From Eubacterium sp. (lineage in GTDB: Bacteria; Bacillota; Clostridia; Lachnospirales; Lachnospiraceae): 6,417 nucleotides of DNA. Position 1 is the first letter of the stretch, and each line of letters starts with the position of its first letter. Position numbers and translations under genes: made by a program. The notes beneath the pieces are model-generated. The model did no database searches and was not told the origin of the DNA. It was given only the letters and a program-made list of their open reading frames with translations. The stretch is from NCBI GenBank assembly GCA_020844525.1, contig JAJGAH010000153.1, positions 1-6,417 of the forward strand, in the 5' to 3' direction. Below, in pieces: positions 5,757 to 6,417 of this stretch.

Positions 5757-6302
5757 TTGCTTTCATCAATAACGGATATGGATGTTGCAATCCTGGTTTT
5801 TATACGGGATCATCTGCGCTTTGACTGGCTGACGCCGATTATGAAGTGTGTGAGTGCCTTCGGCTTTTTTGGATGGGTTGTTCTGACTGTTCTGTTCCTG
5901 TTGTTCCGGAAGACCAGAAATGTCGGAAAGGTATGCGCCGTTTCACTATCGATTGAGGCGGTTCTTGTAAACCTTGTGATGAAGCTGGTGATCGCCCGCG
6001 TAAGACCCTTTAACGCCTTTGACTTTCTGAATCCGATCGGAAAGCTTCCTACCGATTATTCCTTCCCGTCCGGACACACAGCGAACAGCTTTGCTGTGGC
6101 ACTTGTGGCACTGCACATGCTGCCCAAAAAGGCGGGGATCCCGCTTGTGGTGCTGGCCTCCCTTGTCGCATATTCAAGATTGTATCTGGGTGTCCATTAT
6201 CCCTCTGATGTCATCTGCGGATTTCTGGTCGCGCTGATCATCAGTCAGGTTGTGTGGTATCTGATGGTGCGCAAGCCGGAAAGGGCTGCAGCAACGGTAT
6301 AA
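5757..6302 (+). CDS. PAP2-family membrane lipid phosphatase, possibly undecaprenyl diphosphatase
   Basis: Integral membrane phosphatase of the PAP2 (type 2 phosphatidate phosphatase, PgpB/BcrC-like) superfamily. The product is 181 residues from TTG 5757. All three signature motifs are complete: K76-x6-R83-P84 (KLVIARVRP), PSGH at 104-107, and S140-R141-x5-H147 (SRLYLGVHYPSD), with His147 the expected nucleophile, His107 the general acid and Asp151 supporting it. Hydrophobic segments fall at about 35-50, 58-80, 108-122, 128-139 and 153-170, fitting a five- to six-helix protein. Substrate cannot be read from sequence. Nearness to uppS and dxr makes undecaprenyl diphosphate likely, while cdsA leaves phosphatidylglycerophosphate or phosphatidate possible. 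The start is uncertain: TTG 5757 has the ribosome site, while TTG 5718 would add 13 residues and ATG 5778 would remove 7. The gene is 205 bases after rseP and probably a separate transcription unit. Confidence 0.9.
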   Translation: MLSSITDMDVAILVFIRDHLRFDWLTPIMKCVSAFGFFGWVVLTVLFLLFRKTRNVGKVCAVSLSIEAVLVNLVMKLVIARVRPFNAFDFLNPIGKLPTDYSFPSGHTANSFAVALVALHMLPKKAGIPLVVLASLVAYSRLYLGVHYPSDVICGFLVALIISQVVWYLMVRKPERAAATV

Positions 6303-6366
6303 AGAAAAAGTCTGCCTGGCCCTCCTGTCTGATAGAATTCAGAAATAATGAATTTTTCCATAAGCG

Positions 6367-6405
6367 GGACATTTTCATTTGCGTTACATCAGGACATTAT
6401 CATTT
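6367..6405. repeat. Pair of 14-bp direct repeats, possible end of an insertion sequence
   Basis: GGACATTTTCATTT (6367-6380) and GGACATTATCATTT (6392-6405) match at 13 of 14 bases with a 25-base period. Repeated short sites at the end are known for IS21-family elements, and the wording of these copies resembles that type, but the element itself would lie outside the window and no transposase is visible. It could equally be a pair of binding sites ahead of the next gene. The 115 bases after the PAP2 gene hold no clear terminator; AATTC 6336-6340 with GAATT 6350-6354 followed by TTT is a weak AT-rich candidate. Confidence 0.45.
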
Positions 6406-6417
6406 ATGGCTCAGAAA

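Noticed and set aside
1..6417. tRNA, rRNA, riboswitch or CRISPR features elsewhere in the window
   Set aside because: The gaps are short and I saw no cloverleaf, conserved riboswitch core or spaced repeat series in them by eye; a covariance-model scan was not possible.

Overview
The window reads as a piece of chromosome from a low-to-mid GC Gram-positive anaerobe of the Clostridia, most likely a Lachnospiraceae relative. This is inferred from the gene order, the strong GGAGG-type ribosome sites, the use of TTG starts and the protein sequences; no 16S or database search backs it. All seven protein genes lie on the + strand.

Layout: the 3' part of pyrH (UMP kinase), then frr (ribosome recycling factor), uppS (undecaprenyl diphosphate synthase), cdsA (CDP-diacylglycerol synthase), dxr (DXP reductoisomerase) and rseP (intramembrane site-2 metalloprotease). 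This is the conserved pyrH-frr-uppS-cdsA-dxr-rseP order of Firmicutes. In many Firmicutes ispG and polC follow rseP. Here a 205-base gap with a hairpin and a 17-bp tandem repeat array follows instead, then a small PAP2-family membrane phosphatase. The last ~50 bases hold a pair of direct repeats that may be one end of an insertion sequence.

The genes fit one theme: nucleotide supply and translation (pyrH, frr) joined to envelope lipid synthesis. Dxr feeds the MEP pathway to IPP, UppS polymerises IPP into undecaprenyl diphosphate, and the PAP2 enzyme could dephosphorylate that product (or another lipid phosphate) to the carrier used for cell wall synthesis. CdsA makes the phospholipid precursor CDP-diacylglycerol, and RseP handles membrane proteolysis.

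The coding content is ordinary housekeeping and I found no convincing new multi-gene system. The less explained parts are non-coding or very short: four 17-bp direct repeats before the PAP2 gene, a leader before dxr with two hairpins that could be exclusive with a third pairing, a 36-codon Cys-containing ORF with a strong ribosome site between frr and uppS, an apparent one-base frameshift in pyrH at the window edge, and the repeat pair at the right end. Several start codons were moved from the longest-ORF choice on ribosome-site and family-length grounds (uppS, dxr, PAP2).
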